Positions 11,981 through 23,743 of a stretch of 64,000 nt of DNA are shown here, one piece after another. The DNA is from Mesotaenium endlicherianum. Lineage: Eukaryota > Streptophyta > Zygnematophyceae > Zygnematales > Mesotaeniaceae. The stretch spans positions 100,931 through 164,930 of the forward strand of contig WELA01012669.1 of the NCBI GenBank assembly GCA_009602735.1, read 5' to 3'. The notes under the pieces were generated by a model. That model was not told where the DNA came from. It did not search any database and was given only the letters and a program-made list of their open reading frames with translations. Every line of letters starts with the position of its first letter. Position 1 is the stretch's first letter. Made by a program: the position numbers and the translations under genes.

Positions 11981-12701
11981 TGTAATGAATCAGTATATTA
12001 GTGGATATAATATTCAGTTAAATATAATAGTTAATTAAGTTCAGCCTCCTGAACTTTAGTTAATAGTCAGTCTGCTGGACTTTACATAATTATCAGTTTA
12101 ATGACTCAACCGGAAGCAGCAGGCTGAAAGTCCACATAAGTCAGCTTGCTGACACATTCTTTGACAGCAAGCTGACTTCCGTACTCGGTAGCAGCAAACT
12201 GCCTTGATATGCATCTAAGTGCAACATGCTAGATGAATGGCCAGATGACATCCCTATGATGGATGGCTATTCGGGATGATGGGAGATGGCGGTGGATTTG
12301 GTTAACCGAGGTCCTACCAACGTGGTTAACTCCCGGGTAGGCGGTGCCATCGCACTGACCGTTGAACAGTAAACTCATTCCATGTACATATGCTAGGCAT
12401 TGCCCTCGAGTTCGGCATTCGGAAACGAGGCCAACTAACCTGTACAGCTTACTGAGAGTGATCTGAATCCAAGGCGAGAAGCCATTGATACGCACTGTCT
12501 TCTAACCTTGCTTATGTATGAGTTTACTGATTTGCATTATTGATGCTAGTTTACTCGCATTTGACTTACGAGTATTATTCACTGCTAGTGTATTGTCCTT
12601 TGCCGTTTATCCAGTTAACGGAAATTGCCATCAAGATTACTAGATGATATAAAGATCTTTATTAACTGTTAATCGCTTATTTGGTAAGTCGATTCATTTC
12701 A
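11981..12701 (+). mobile_element. Solo LTR nested in the Gag of element 2
   Basis: This 721-bp LTR, TGTAATGAATC...GATTCATTTCA, is the same family as the LTRs of element 2. A perfect 5-bp duplication AGAGC flanks it (11976-11980 and 12702-12706). It is therefore a later insertion of a sister copy that shrank to one LTR by recombination. Confidence 0.92.
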
Positions 12702-13370
12702 AGAGCGCAAGGCTCGGCAACTCGGTGACCCTACGTGGGTAGAGTTTGTCGAGAAGTTGCATGAGAAGTTTGATGTCATCAACCAGCAGGAGAAAGCTAT
12801 CTATGCGATGATCTCCCTGACACTGAAGCAGACCACTTCAGTTGCGAGTTTGCTCAAAAGTTCCAAGAGAACATGATGAAGCAGCCAGATTTGCCAGAAC
12901 GGTATAGGATAGCATACTTCAGGTATGGTTTGAAATCCGAGGTCTCTGGTCATTTTGCTNCTGGTCATTCTGTTGAGAAAAAATGTGAGAAACTCGTTGA
13001 CTTGATCCAGGATGCTGATGCCTGGGATCAGCAGCAGTTCAATCACAAGTACCAGAGTAATGCTTTGGTGTCTAAGGTTGTAAAAAAGCCCCACGGTTCC
13101 TACAATGCAATTGAAGGAGACCAGGCTGAGGATGATCAGGGTGATGGATATGAGTATGAGTATAATGCCATACAGTTCAGAGGTAGAGGTGGTTTCTCTC
13201 GAGGCGGCTATGGAAGAGGTGGTGGTAGGACTAAGCCGAGACCAGCCTCAGCAAAATCCACTTGCTACCATTGTCAGCAGTTGGGCCACTACAGAGAACA
13301 GTGTCCAGTCAAGCACCTTCCGAAGGTCGAGAGAAAAGACCAGCCTTTAAAAGACAGCAACAGTCAGTAA
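12702..13370 (+). mobile_element. Element 2 part: Gag, zinc-knuckle side
   Basis: The region contains a capsid-like portion, an RGG-type basic glycine-rich stretch (about 13180-13240), and a CCHC knuckle CYHCQQLGHYREQC at about 13262-13303. This order is typical of chromovirus Gag. A single N lies at 12960. Confidence 0.8.
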
Positions 13371-13599
13371 TCCAGTCTACTGACTGTGAGGATGCTAGAG
13401 ATAGTGAGTCGTCACTAGCTGCCCTCGTAGCAGGTATTATGGGTCCTGCTGAACTGGATTCACTATGCATGCCTGACAACCAGATAAAGGAGACCATCAG
13501 CAATATAGACGTCCAGAGAGTGCACACTTTGGATGCTCTTGTTTGGGTAGAGCCCTTTAGTCTCCTTCAGATGTACTGGGGGAGTCTTTAACTGACACG

Positions 13600-14136
13600 G
13601 AAGGGATTGACAACCCGGTCTCCTTCCAGTTAACTCAGGAGTTTGCTGACACCCTGTCAAAAGTCCAACAAAACCTGCACAAAGCCCAAAAAAACCAACA
13701 AAAATACGCTAATCAACACCGTCGGGAGCTGACATTTTCTAAGGGCGATTTGGTCAAACTGCATTCTCAGCACCTGTACCTCCCTGGTGTGGTCAAGAAA
13801 AAGCTTGGCCCTGTTTGGGTCGGTCCATATTTGGTGGTACGTCGTGTCGGTCAGAATGCTTACAAACTGAACATGTCAGCTGACTACAAGGGTCACCCGG
13901 TCTTTAATGTCTCCTTCCTGGAACCATACATCAAAGGTGATTCACTGTTCAGAGGTCGGTTACCTGTCCAACCGGGACCGGTCCCCGCTGTCGGGGACGG
14001 CGATCCTGAGGAATATGAGGTCGAGGAGATTTTAGACGCTCACTCGGTTCGTCGATCGTCCAAATATGTCATGAAGTACCTCATCCGATGGAAGGGTTAC
14101 GATGCCTCGGGGGACACTTGGGAATTTAAAGATTAG
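13600..14136 (+). mobile_element. Element 2 part: integrase C-terminus and chromodomain
   Basis: The segment KKKLGPVWVGPYLVVRRVG is the GPY/F-type integrase C-terminal module. YEVEEILDAHSVRR followed by YLIRWKGYDASGDTWE is a chromodomain with its aromatic residues. The integrase catalytic core and everything upstream in Pol are absent, so only the targeting end survives. Confidence 0.82.
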
Positions 14137-14709
14137 CTGACCAATGCCAAAGGGGCGTTGAAACGGTTCTACCTTCGGGCGGCTGGGGCACCGCCCTAAC
14201 TGTCCCTTCAGTAGACATGGGAAGGTGACAGGAGGTCCTGTCTCCATATAAGTTGGAGGGGGATGCGACAGTTAGTGACAGTTGTGACAGGCAGCCCACC
14301 TTTAAAATTAAGTTGGAGGGAGTGGTATTCTCTGATCACCATATTACACACTCAACCTGCGCTCACACTCACTTGCTCTCCAACTCATTTTTCCCTCATA
14401 GTCACTCACACCAGGTATTCCACACTAGGAACTCTCCTGATCGCGTTCCTCTTCATCAAGGGCACTCAGTAGCGGCAAAATATCATGACTTCACTAACTG
14501 CATTGTGTTTATGATTGAGCAGGATAACTCAAAAGTCGGAACTCAAGAGGAAAAGAAGGGCGGAAGAGTCACATGCAAAATACTTGCAATTCCGTGGAGA
14601 CATCGAATCATCTTCCATCTCCGCTCGGGAATCACAACGACTCCAACAACAGCGGGAGGCACAGAAGAAGAAGGAGGAGGAGGAACAGGCCAGACCGAGG
14701 TAGGAAGAA

Positions 14710-16193
14710 ATGGACAGAAAAGCTGCAGAAGAGGTCAAGAAAGCAGAGGAGGAGAGGCAAGCTGAGGAGAAGCGGAAGCAGCAGGCTAAAGAAGAAGAAC
14801 AGAGGAGAATCAGCAGCTATCGCTACACAGTGCTGGGCAAGGACTTTGATCTACTGGAGGAGGCCTTCAAGTATGCCCAGAGAAGTCGCAGTGAGTCGCA
14901 GAAGGAAATCCTCCAGAGGGAAGGGGAGACATCCGAAAACTTTGACAAGTATATAGAGGTCGGCACAGGGCTCCTCCTCTACCACGATTACGCCAGGATG
15001 GTAGGATATACGGTCAGAGAGGCCAAGGCAATGGCCCAGGTGAACGAAGCAGGGGCTGTCTCGATTCCTGGTATCTGGGGGGAAGATAGGGTCATCAGGA
15101 TGATCCCCATGGACGCGGACAGCTTCAAGGACTCAACACCCCACAACAGGTTCAAGGCCATGTACAATGAGGTGGAGAGGAGGAGCTGGGAATTCTTGGC
15201 CAGGGAAACCAGTCAGCTGGACTTTGCAGGGCACTGGTACCCTTGTACTCTTAAAAAGACAGACGCTGCCTTCTTCCAAAAGCCCACTGATTGGCGGTGG
15301 ATGACCATCAACATGAGGGACCAGCAGAATGACAGGGCGACGGATGAGGATTTCCTAACAGACCTAAAGGGGAACATAGTATTGCCCCCTCACATTGCGG
15401 CTTGGGACCCAAGATTGGATGGAGTCANGCAGTCAGAGATTGCATGAGCCAAGAGATGCAGGGGGACAGTAGCAGGGCCCGAGAGTCATTCTTCAAAGGG
15501 AAGCACGCTTATGCCAAATGGGCAAGTAAGCAGGGGGAAAAGGACCTCTATGCGGTCCGGACTCAGCAGCCCCCACCAGCACCCAAAAGGGGAAGGTCAG
15601 TAGTTTATTCTTTTTCTAGGGAAGAGCTGGAGCAGCTGACAGAAGAGACCCCAGAAGTCTCAGAGGAACCCGGTGACGGCGAGGAGGAGGAGTCAGAGGA
15701 AGACGAGGAGAAAGGCGAGGAGGAGGACATTAGCCCCGCCGTGATCCTGACACCTGCCACATCCCCTGTAAGGGAGAAGACGGCGTGGGCCACGCAGCAA
15801 CTTGCTCAAGAGGAGGATCTCACTTGGCTGGGAACTGCCAGAGGACACAGCCCATCTCCAGGCAAGGAGACCCAGTCAGACAGGGCAGACAGGAGGGCTG
15901 CTCGGGAGATAGCCAGAGGCCTGCCAGCATCTCCCTCGCAGAGAGGGCATGTACCCTTGGCTCATGTCATGCAACATCCTTCTGGGATGCCGGTATACGT
16001 ACCTGTCAGTTTGAGGGCTGCCCAGGAGAAGGCTGCCTCCCTCCAGACTGTGCAGGAGGAAACAGCCCAGTTACTGCGTTCTCCGCGGGGTCCTTACACG
16101 GAACCTCCCTCTCTGACAGGCTTCAAAAGACCCCAAGACAGGAGGAGGTCTGGCTCCCCTGAGTATAGGGCCTCAGGGACATCTCCCTCCTAA
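14710..16193 (+). mobile_element. Element 2 part: extra ORF of unknown function
   Basis: A charged coiled-coil start (residues 1-35, rich in E/K/A) leads to a globular-looking region of about 190 residues (from YRYTVLGKDFDLLEEAFK to PPHIAAWDPRLDG). A proline-rich, strongly acidic tail follows (EEEESEEDEEKGEEED at about 15685-15730). A single N lies at 15427. I do not recognise the domain. A purine tract and GCGACAG repeats at 14253-14290 just upstream look like the end of one element joined to the leader of another, so this may be the Gag of a second element or captured cargo. Its position before the 3' purine tract puts it inside element 2. Confidence 0.55.
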
Positions 16194-16278
16194 GGGCAAC
16201 AGGCTGGGGGTAAGAGGGACAGCACGCTGTTATTAGTGTTAGTGTTGTCGAGGCGACAACATGATAAGTTGGAGGGAT

Positions 16279-17016
16279 TGTAATGAATCAGTATATTGGT
16301 TGACATAATATTCATTTAAATAATATAGTTAAATAAGTTCAGCCTGCTGAACTCTAGTTAATGATCAGTCTGCTGGACTTTATATTTAATGACTCAGTTT
16401 ATATTTAATATCAGTTTAATGACTCAGGCCGGAAGTAGCAGGCTGAGGTCACCTTAAGTCAGCTTGCTGACACATTCTTTGACAGCCAGCTGACTTCCGT
16501 ACTCGGTAGCAGCGAACTGCCTCGATATCTAAGTGTGGTATGCTAGATGAATGGCCAGATGACATCCCTATGATGGAAGGCGATTCGGGATGATGGGAGA
16601 TGGCGGTGGATTTGGTTAACCGAGGTCCTACCAACGTGGTTAACTCCCGAGTAGGCGGTGCCATCGCACTGACCGTTGAACAGTAAACTCATTCCATGTA
16701 CATATGCTAGGCATTGCTCTCGAGTTCGGCATTCGGAAACGAGGCCAACTCTCTTGTACAGCTTACTGAGAGAGATCTGAATCCAAGGCGAGAAGCCATT
16801 GATACGCACTGTCTTCTAACTTTGCTTATGTATGAGTTTACTGATTTGCATTATTGATGCTAGTTTACTCGCATTTGACTGACGAGTATTATTCACTGCT
16901 AGTGTGTTGTCCTTTGCCGTTAAATCAGTTAACAGAAAAATACCATAAAGATTACTTGCTGATATAAAGATCTTTATTAATTGTTAATCGCCTATTTGGT
17001 AAGTTGATTCATTTCA
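16279..17016 (+). repeat. 3' LTR of element 2
   Basis: This 738-bp LTR is preceded by AAGTTGGAGGGAT. It is slightly longer than the 5' LTR owing to a small internal duplication near 16385-16410. It ends GATTCATTTCA and is followed by E1 sequence. Confidence 0.9.
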
Positions 17017-17063
17017 CCAAACAGAGTTGGTGGCCTGTCTAGCCGAAATGGCTGGAATGGTAG
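17017..17063 (+). mobile_element. E1 remnant between element 2 and element 3
   Basis: These 47 bp of E1 lie between two insertions and end in GGTAG, the target duplicated by element 3. They are coding in character and lie upstream of the integrase part that resumes at 23744. Confidence 0.6.
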
Positions 17064-17566
17064 TGTAGTGAAACAGATAGATAAAGTACTTAGTAAAACA
17101 GAATACTTTATCTATTCAAGACAAGGATCTTTGAACACAAGTGGTAGCTTCTTGAAAGAGAGATGGCTTCTTGAAAGTTAATATATTTCTGGATTTTGGC
17201 AAGTACAAGAGTGATTCCCGAATGTCTTTCTATGTTCTAGCTCTTGTTTATATACTTGCTACATAAGTAATTTCTAGGAAGGTGTATGTTGATGTGTTGG
17301 CACCCAACACATCCCAAAACTTGCCACCTCTTTCTAGAATAATGTACACATGTCCTTTTGACCTAAAAATGGCACATTTGACTTTTGCCACATGGAGTTC
17401 TTCTAGGTCTTTCCTCTAACTTCGAAAATGCCTTGGAAGGTTCAAAGGACATGAACCAAGTTACTAGAGTACCTATTCACACTTGACTCCACACAATACT
17501 ACTCCAAATATATTTGAAAACATTAAAATATATGCAAACTAATATATAATAACTCAAATCACTACA
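17064..17566 (-). repeat. 3' LTR of element 3
   Basis: This 503-bp repeat is bounded by TGTAGTG and CACTACA. Its left neighbour GGTAG matches the five bases right of the other LTR. Confidence 0.93.
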
Positions 17567-18335
17567 TCACCCCCCCGATAGAAAAAGCGACGTCTCGGCG
17601 CGTCAAGTCAGGTCTTACACATGTGGAGCAAACTAGTCAACAGTTTCAAGTCAGATGCCACACATGTGAAGAGGACTAGTCAAAGGCGCCAAGTCAGGTG
17701 CTACACATGTAAGGTAGACTAGGCAAGGTCGTAGGTGGTGTGACCTTATTGGCTAGCCTACTCCTTAATGATAAAGAAAATTGTACAAGTTGGCCCAGAA
17801 TCTGCCACGAACTCAAAAATTCATAGCGGCCACAGAACTGCTCCAAATCTGAAAATTCGAGTGCCAGACGGACCGCGTCGGAGAACTCTACCGGGTCACC
17901 AAATTTGAGAGCATTCTCATTTCTGGAGTGTCGTTGAGAGCTGAGAGAGTAGGCACTCCTCCAAATCTGTGCAGAAACTTCTGAAAATCATAAGTCCTTC
18001 TATACTTCTCCAAATTCTGCAAACTAAGTCTCAAACTGGGCGCTGTAAGATGTTCTACCAGAGTCTTGAGTTTCAGAGCATTCCAAGTTCAGGGGAGGGC
18101 ACAATGTCAGAAGGCATATTCTGCCCTAACAATGCCAGCAGCCTGACCCCCTTCTACTTAGAGCATCATATCTCTCTCACCAGTGCTCCAAATTGAGCAA
18201 ACTTGGACTCTAAATGACCGGCTACTCATGGACTACAGCCAGGTAAATTTTCAGAATTTATTATGCAGAGACCTATCACCAGTAGCAGTTTTAGTTTTCT
18301 GTCCAGAAACTGCGAGAAGAGAAGAGTGTCTAATG

Positions 18336-21300
18336 TCAATTTTTCCTCTTTCTTGTTCTTGCAGGCTGCCTCCAAGGGGTCTTCTGCTGCTTCTTGATGG
18401 TGGCAGGCTGCCTCCCTGAAGTCTTCGGGCTTCTAGTAGAGAGACTTGGGGCTGGTCCAAGATGGGGGTTGGCGGCATGGAAGCGCTTCAACTTTCTCTG
18501 AACTTTGTCAAGGTAGTGCGCCGCCACCCAACTATTCTCCGAATCTGGATATCCTTTCCACTTGATCAAGTATTGCTGCTGTCTCCTGAAATTTCTCATA
18601 GCCACTATGTCTTCCACTTCGTACTCCAAATGATCATCCACTATTGTTGGGGCTGGTGGGGTTGTCACACGTCCTGGGAACTTGTTGTCGGGTTGCACAT
18701 ATGGCTTGAAGAGGGAAGCGTGGAATACGGGGTCGATGTGCATAGTCTGGGGAAGTTCTAGCTTGAAAGCAACGGGGTTGACTTGCTGGATAATCTTGAA
18801 GGGTCCCAAATACTTGGGAGAGAACTTGCTGCCGGCAGGCCTGTTGTTCAGGGAAATGTTCTTGGATGATAGTAACACGTTGTCACCCACTCTGTACGTA
18901 ATTTCTCTTCTGGATCTGTTCGCCACTCTTGCTTGAGCATCTTGCGCGTGTTGTAGAGCTTTCTTCGCTGCTGTAAGGGCTGCTTCTAATGTCTCCATAA
19001 AATCTGTGGCTGCAGGTACTTCATCATGGCCAGCCGTGAAGCTCAGTGGCGTGGTCGGATGGAAGCCATAGTTGAGGAAGAATGGGGACTCTTGGGTAGA
19101 GGCCTGCGTAGTGTTGTTGTAGGCAAACTCGAGGGGGGTCAAGTACATGTCCCAGTCTTGCTCGAGGGTAGACACGTAGGCCTTTAGAGAGGTCTTTAGG
19201 GTACGATTCATACGCTCGGTTTGCCCATCTGATTGTGGGTGGTAGGCAGTAGACATATCCAGCGATGTACCCAAGTTCTTGAAGAGATTTTTCCAGAAAT
19301 GGCTTGTGAATCTTGGATCTCTATCTGACACAATTCTTGATGGTAGTCCATGGAGTCGGAAGATGTTGTCAAAGATGAGTCTTGCAAGTTGTGGTGCTGT
19401 AGCCTTAGTCGTCGTGGGAATAAAATGAGCCATCTTGGTAAGTCTGTCCACCGCCGTGAGTATTGCATTATGGCCTCGAGGTGTCACGGGCAAGTCCACG
19501 ATAAGGTCCATTGAGATGTCCGTCCATTGTCTTTCGGGGATTGGTAGTGGTTGGAGGAGTCCTCCCGCCTTTTGCGATGATGGCTTGATTCTTTGGCATG
19601 TGTCACAGCTCCTGCAGTACTCCTTGACTTGCTTAGACATGCCTGGCCAACAATAAGTCCTAGCTAGAACGCCCGTGGTCCTTAGGATTCCAAAGTGTCC
19701 TCCAAGAGGGTTGTCGTGTGCTTCTCGTAGAAGCAAGAGCCGGAGGTCTAAGTCATTAGGAACACATCTCTGGCCCGTATCTTGCCTCACCCAATAATTG
19801 CCTTCTTGCTTCTTGCATGGGTCCAAGGCTGCTTCTCCGTTCTTGTAGTAAGGGTCTCTTTCATAGGCGGCTGAAAATCGAGCTTCCAGATCTGTCTTCA
19901 GGGATACCATCACTGCATTTAATTGCAGTCTTGAGAGGGGGTCAGCCGGGTTTGTCTTGCCGGGCTGGTACTGAATCGTGATGTTGTATTGTTGCAAGTA
20001 TCCGCTCCATCTTGCTTGTCTCCTTGAGAGATACGGCTGCGTTTGGAGGTGCTTTAACGCCTCGTGGTCCGTGGTGACCAGTACTTTGCGTCCTTCAACG
20101 TAGCAGCGCCAAACCTTCAAGGCATGTACAATCGCCAATGCCTCTCGCTCCGTGGTTGTATAATTTTGCTCGGCTGGATTTAGCTTCCTTGACTCGTAGG
20201 CGATGGGCTGCAGTCCCTTGCCTTGGTCTTGAAGCAGGATTGCTCCTATTGCATAGGAAGATGCATCGGTGATGACGTGGAAGGGCCAATCTGGGTTTGG
20301 ACTTGGGAGTGTGAGCACCGGGGATGTGGTCAATCTTCGCTTTAACTCTTGAAATGCCTCTTCCTCTTTCTCGGTCCATGTATATAGCCTGTCCTTCTTG
20401 AGTAGATCTGTCAGGGGGGCTGCTATGTGCGAGAAGCCTTGGATGAATTTTCTGTACCAATTGGCAAATCCCAAGAATGACTGGAGTTCTTTCTTGGTCG
20501 TGGGGGTTGGCCATTCCTCCACCACCGTGGTCTTCTTGGGGTCTATCTTGATGCCATCAGCAGTCACGTGGAGACCTAGGAACTCCACTTCTTGTTTGGC
20601 AAACTCGCATTTTGACTCCTTCGCAAACAGCTTGTTTTGCTTCAATACTTCAAGGACTTCTTTCAAGTGTCTCGCATGCTCTTCAAGGGTCTTGCTGTAG
20701 ATAAGGATGTCATCGATGAATACCACCACAAATCTGTCCAACATGGGCTGAAATATGGTGTTCATCATAGTCATGAAAGTTGCTGGCGCGTTGGTGAGTC
20801 CAAATGGCAGGACCATGAACTCAAAATGTCCATATCTTGTCCTGAATGCCGTCTTCTCTATGTCCGGTTCTGCGATGCGAATCTGGTGGTAGCCGCTCCG
20901 TAAGTCAATCTTCGTGAAGTACTTGGCTCCAACCAGCCGGTCCATGAGCTCATCCATGCGCGGCAGCGGGTATCGATTCTTGATGGTGATCTTGTTGAGG
21001 GCGCGATAGTCCACACACATCCTCAAGGTACCATCTTTCTTCTTGACAAATAGCACCGGGGCTCCAAATGGCGACTTGCTAGGTCGAATGAAGCCATGCT
21101 CCAGTAGCTCCTTGATTTGCTTCTTGACTTCGTCTAGCTCCGTGTATGACATTTTGAACGTAGGCCGAGAGATGGGCTTGCTTCCGGGCTCCAACTCTAT
21201 CTTGTGGTCTACGAATCTTTTGGGGGGTAGGCCCTTGGGCAATTCCGGGGAGAACACTTCTTTGTAGTCCTCTAAGACTTCTTGTATCTCCTTGGGAACG

Positions 21301-22001
21301 GGGCTGCCTTCTTGACTCTCGATGTCTTTCTTGATGTCTTTTGGCGTGATCAAGGCCAAAAGAAGCTCGTGTCCCTTCCTCACAAGTCTCTTGAGTTGGA
21401 GGGCGGACAATAGTATCTCGTGTGCCGGCTTCTGGATGTCTTGGGTCTGGATATTCTGGATTGCGCGCAAAATACAGATTCTTGAAGTGATGTCATTCTT
21501 GATCTTGATAGTACCGGTCCTCCAATCAACTTGGGGGTTGTGCTTGGTCAACCAAGGCGTCCCTAGGATGACGTCGTACTTGCCCAATTGCATGGGGGAG
21601 AACACTACTCTATCCTTGAAGGACTTGATAGAGAGTGCCAAGGGGTACGTCTTCTTGGAAGGGGTAGTATAGGAGAATCCATCGGGCATCATAATCTCCT
21701 CGTCGTGGTCAAGAGTTCGCATAGTAATACCGTGCTTGGTGGCAAAATCTGCAGCAATGAAGTTGCCTTGAGCTCCGCTATCCACCAAGATGTGGACCTT
21801 CTCTCCTCCAAGGTAACCTCTCAAACTCATTGGGGCTGGAACGTCGTCTTCAACGGGGGTCTCCACCTCACTTGGCGTGTTGCCTTCTCGTGAAGTGGGT
21901 CTTGGGGTGGTAGGCTCCTGGCCTACCGGCGCTGTCCGTTTTTTGACAACTTTTTGGGGCATGAAAGTGCACGATGGCCCTTTTCCTTGCAATAAAAGCA
22001 T
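18336..22001 (-). CDS. pol: Element 3 Pol: protease, RT, RNase H, integrase, chromodomain
   Basis: An open frame of 1221 codons. In order: a protease with [13 protein letters not shown] (about residue 70), reverse transcriptase with the YxDD-type box [12 protein letters not shown] (about 430) and the preceding palm motifs, RNase H from about 560 ([16 protein letters not shown]), integrase zinc region ending CDTCQRIK, and a catalytic core with [17 protein letters not shown] and [12 protein letters not shown] giving D, D and E. Then come the GPY/F module (KYLGPFKI) and a chromodomain, [14 protein letters not shown] to [16 protein letters not shown]. This is the standard chromovirus order. Chromodomains in this group steer integration toward marked chromatin. 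Length matches the family. Confidence 0.95.
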   Translation of the reverse strand: MLLLQGKGPSCTFMPQKVVKKRTAPVGQEPTTPRPTSREGNTPSEVETPVEDDVPAPMSLRGYLGGEKVHILVDSGAQGNFIAADFATKHGITMRTLDHDEEIMMPDGFSYTTPSKKTYPLALSIKSFKDRVVFSPMQLGKYDVILGTPWLTKHNPQVDWRTGTIKIKNDITSRICILRAIQNIQTQDIQKPAHEILLSALQLKRLVRKGHELLLALITPKDIKKDIESQEGSPVPKEIQEVLEDYKEVFSPELPKGLPPKRFVDHKIELEPGSKPISRPTFKMSYTELDEVKKQIKELLEHGFIRPSKSPFGAPVLFVKKKDGTLRMCVDYRALNKITIKNRYPLPRMDELMDRLVGAKYFTKIDLRSGYHQIRIAEPDIEKTAFRTRYGHFEFMVLPFGLTNAPATFMTMMNTIFQPMLDRFVVVFIDDILIYSKTLEEHARHLKEVLEVLKQNKLFAKESKCEFAKQEVEFLGLHVTADGIKIDPKKTTVVEEWPTPTTKKELQSFLGFANWYRKFIQGFSHIAAPLTDLLKKDRLYTWTEKEEEAFQELKRRLTTSPVLTLPSPNPDWPFHVITDASSYAIGAILLQDQGKGLQPIAYESRKLNPAEQNYTTTEREALAIVHALKVWRCYVEGRKVLVTTDHEALKHLQTQPYLSRRQARWSGYLQQYNITIQYQPGKTNPADPLSRLQLNAVMVSLKTDLEARFSAAYERDPYYKNGEAALDPCKKQEGNYWVRQDTGQRCVPNDLDLRLLLLREAHDNPLGGHFGILRTTGVLARTYCWPGMSKQVKEYCRSCDTCQRIKPSSQKAGGLLQPLPIPERQWTDISMDLIVDLPVTPRGHNAILTAVDRLTKMAHFIPTTTKATAPQLARLIFDNIFRLHGLPSRIVSDRDPRFTSHFWKNLFKNLGTSLDMSTAYHPQSDGQTERMNRTLKTSLKAYVSTLEQDWDMYLTPLEFAYNNTTQASTQESPFFLNYGFHPTTPLSFTAGHDEVPAATDFMETLEAALTAAKKALQHAQDAQARVANRSRREITYRVGDNVLLSSKNISLNNRPAGSKFSPKYLGPFKIIQQVNPVAFKLELPQTMHIDPVFHASLFKPYVQPDNKFPGRVTTPPAPTIVDDHLEYEVEDIVAMRNFRRQQQYLIKWKGYPDSENSWVAAHYLDKVQRKLKRFHAANPHLGPAPSLSTRSPKTSGRQPATIKKQQKTPWRQPARTRKRKN

Positions 22002-23203
22002 AGTCCAGCCGTCATGAGAGCTTCTTTTTCAGCCGGGGAGAGTCTTGCTTTCACTCCTTGCTGGTTTCTTGCATCATAAGTGTCATTGGAGGGTCTTCCA
22101 CTCTTCCGGGCAGCCGCGGGGTCCCTTTTAATAACTCCGATTTCCATGGGTGTGGGTCCAGATTCGGATGTGGAAGGGGCTGCGTACACCCGCGTCGTCG
22201 GTACCCGTGAAGATGAAGGCACGGAGTGCTTGAAATCCAAGGTATCCACCTTTTGGGCCACTTCAATGATCTTTGAGAAGTCCGTCAAGTCGCGTAACTC
22301 CACTTCCTTTGCCACCTTGGGTTTGAGGCCAAAGATGTAGCGGTCAATCTTCTCCTCGAGAGACATGTTGGGGATCTCAAGAGTGAGGGCGTGAAATCTG
22401 GATGTATACTCTTGAACGGACGTCGTTTGCTTGAGATGGTGGAGCTTTCCTCGGGCAATCTTCTCCGCATTGATGGGCATGAATTGCTTCTTGAGGGCCT
22501 CACGAAAATCTGCCCATCTTGCATATGATGGTGGGGGCTCTTGGCCGAGCATGGGGTGCGCCATAGCTTGATATATAGCCGCTTGATAGTTACGCCACCA
22601 TGATGTTGCTGCTCCTCTAAGTAAGGTAACGGCAAAGGGAACGTAGTCCTCCTCGGGTACTTCAAGGAATGCGAGGTACGTCTCCACTTGGTAGAGCCAT
22701 AAATTCAGGTTGGCACCTTTCCCGGGGTTGAAAGTGTCGGGTTTGCCGGGCTTGATGAGTTTCCTTGCTCTCGTTGGCTCTTGTGGAGGCGCTTGAGCCG
22801 GGGCTGGATTTTGAGCATTGCTCGCAATAGGGGCAACCATGGCAGCCATAGCTTCTCTTGACGCTTGCACGGTTGCTTCATAGGTGGCCAAGCCCACTTG
22901 GTTGTGGACGGTCATTAGGAAGGCTGCCCACTCATTTGCGGGAACTCCTTGTGGTGGGGTCAACTTTGCTATAGCGGCTGCCACGGGATTTGACGGTGCT
23001 CCTCCTTGTGGTGCTTCTTGTTGTTGGAGATTTCCTTGAGTAGGCTCTCCCATCGACGCTGGAGGAGGGTGTGCTCCTCCTTGTGGTGCTTCTTGTTGTT
23101 GCAGATTTTCTTGAGTGGGCTCTCCCATCGGCGCTGGAGGAGGGTGTCTTGGAGAGGAAGGGCTTCCTTCGAAAGCTTGCTGTTGGTCTTGAGGATCGGC
23201 CAT
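21923..23203 (-). CDS. gag: Element 3 Gag with CCHC zinc knuckle
   Basis: A protein of 426 residues. The N-terminus is proline/glutamine-rich with two near-identical tandem units (about residues 25-70, built on a [10 protein letters not shown]-type word). The central part has the Ty3/gypsy capsid pattern ([12 protein letters not shown], then [12 protein letters not shown]), and the end has a knuckle [14 protein letters not shown]. It overlaps the start of the Pol frame by 79 bp, fitting programmed frameshifting in this family. Confidence 0.93.
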   Translation of the reverse strand: MADPQDQQQAFEGSPSSPRHPPPAPMGEPTQENLQQQEAPQGGAHPPPASMGEPTQGNLQQQEAPQGGAPSNPVAAAIAKLTPPQGVPANEWAAFLMTVHNQVGLATYEATVQASREAMAAMVAPIASNAQNPAPAQAPPQEPTRARKLIKPGKPDTFNPGKGANLNLWLYQVETYLAFLEVPEEDYVPFAVTLLRGAATSWWRNYQAAIYQAMAHPMLGQEPPPSYARWADFREALKKQFMPINAEKIARGKLHHLKQTTSVQEYTSRFHALTLEIPNMSLEEKIDRYIFGLKPKVAKEVELRDLTDFSKIIEVAQKVDTLDFKHSVPSSSRVPTTRVYAAPSTSESGPTPMEIGVIKRDPAAARKSGRPSNDTYDARNQQGVKARLSPAEKEALMTAGLCFYCKEKGHRALSCPKKLSKNGQRR

Positions 23204-23240
23204 CTTCTTGTGCTACCAAAGTGCCTAGCTCCGATACCAC

Positions 23241-23743
23241 TGTAGTGAAACAGATAGATAAAGTACTTAGTAAAACAGAATACTTTATCTATTCAAGACA
23301 AGGATCTTTGAACACAAGTGGTAGCTTCTTGAAAGAGAGATGGCTTCTTGAAAGTTAATATATTTCTGGATTTTGGCAAGTACAAGAGTGATTCTGGAAT
23401 GTCTTTCTATGTTCTAGCTCTTGTTTATATACTTGCTACATAAGTAATTTCTAGGAAGGTGTATGTTGATGTGTTGGCACCCAACACATCCCAAAACTTG
23501 CCACCTCTTTCTAGAATAATGTACACATGTCCTTTTGACCTAAAAATGGCACATCTGACTTTTGCCACATGGAGTTCTTCTAGGTCTTTCCTCTAACTTC
23601 GAAAATGCCTTGAAAGGTTCAAAGGACATGAACCAAGTTACTAGAGTACCTATTCACACTTGACTCCACACCATACTCCTTCAAAAGTATTTTAAAACAT
23701 TAAAATATATGCAAACTAATGTATAATAACTCAAATCACTACA
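23241..23743 (-). repeat. 5' LTR of element 3
   Basis: This 503-bp repeat, followed on the minus strand by G and then TGGTATCGGAGC, is the primer-binding site resembling initiator Met tRNA ends used by plant elements. Confidence 0.93.

Larger units (their letters stand above)
10399..17016 (+). mobile_element. Element 2: non-autonomous chromovirus-type LTR element with an extra ORF
   Basis: The 5' LTR is 10399-11120 and the 3' LTR 16279-17016 (both TGTAATGAATC...GATTCATTTCA). A primer site TGGTATCGGAGC lies at 11122-11133 and a purine tract AAGTTGGAGGGAT just before the 3' LTR. Inside are a Gag with zinc knuckle, the C-terminal end of a Pol with chromodomain, and an unrelated ORF (14710-16193). 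Protease, reverse transcriptase, RNase H and the integrase core are absent. It is a defective, internally deleted element carrying a nested solo LTR, and its frames have a few further breaks. The two LTRs differ by small indels including one short duplication, so it is not recent. No 5-bp duplication flanks it (CAAGT left, CCAAA right). Confidence 0.85.
17064..23743 (-). mobile_element. Element 3: whole-looking chromovirus (Ty3/gypsy LTR retrotransposon)
   Basis: The LTRs are 23241-23743 (5') and 17064-17566 (3'), each 503 bp, running TGTAGTG...CACTACA. The 5-bp duplication GGTAG flanks the element (17059-17063, 23744-23748). The primer site TGGTATCGGAGC is at 23239-23228 on the minus strand, and a purine tract TATCGGGGGGGTGA abuts the 3' LTR. 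Gag and a long Pol occupy the interior with a small overlap, as is usual where the family uses frameshifting. No break is evident, so it looks whole. By eye the LTRs differ at roughly fifteen places (about 3%), so it is fairly young but not brand new. It lies within E1, antisense to it. Confidence 0.93.
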
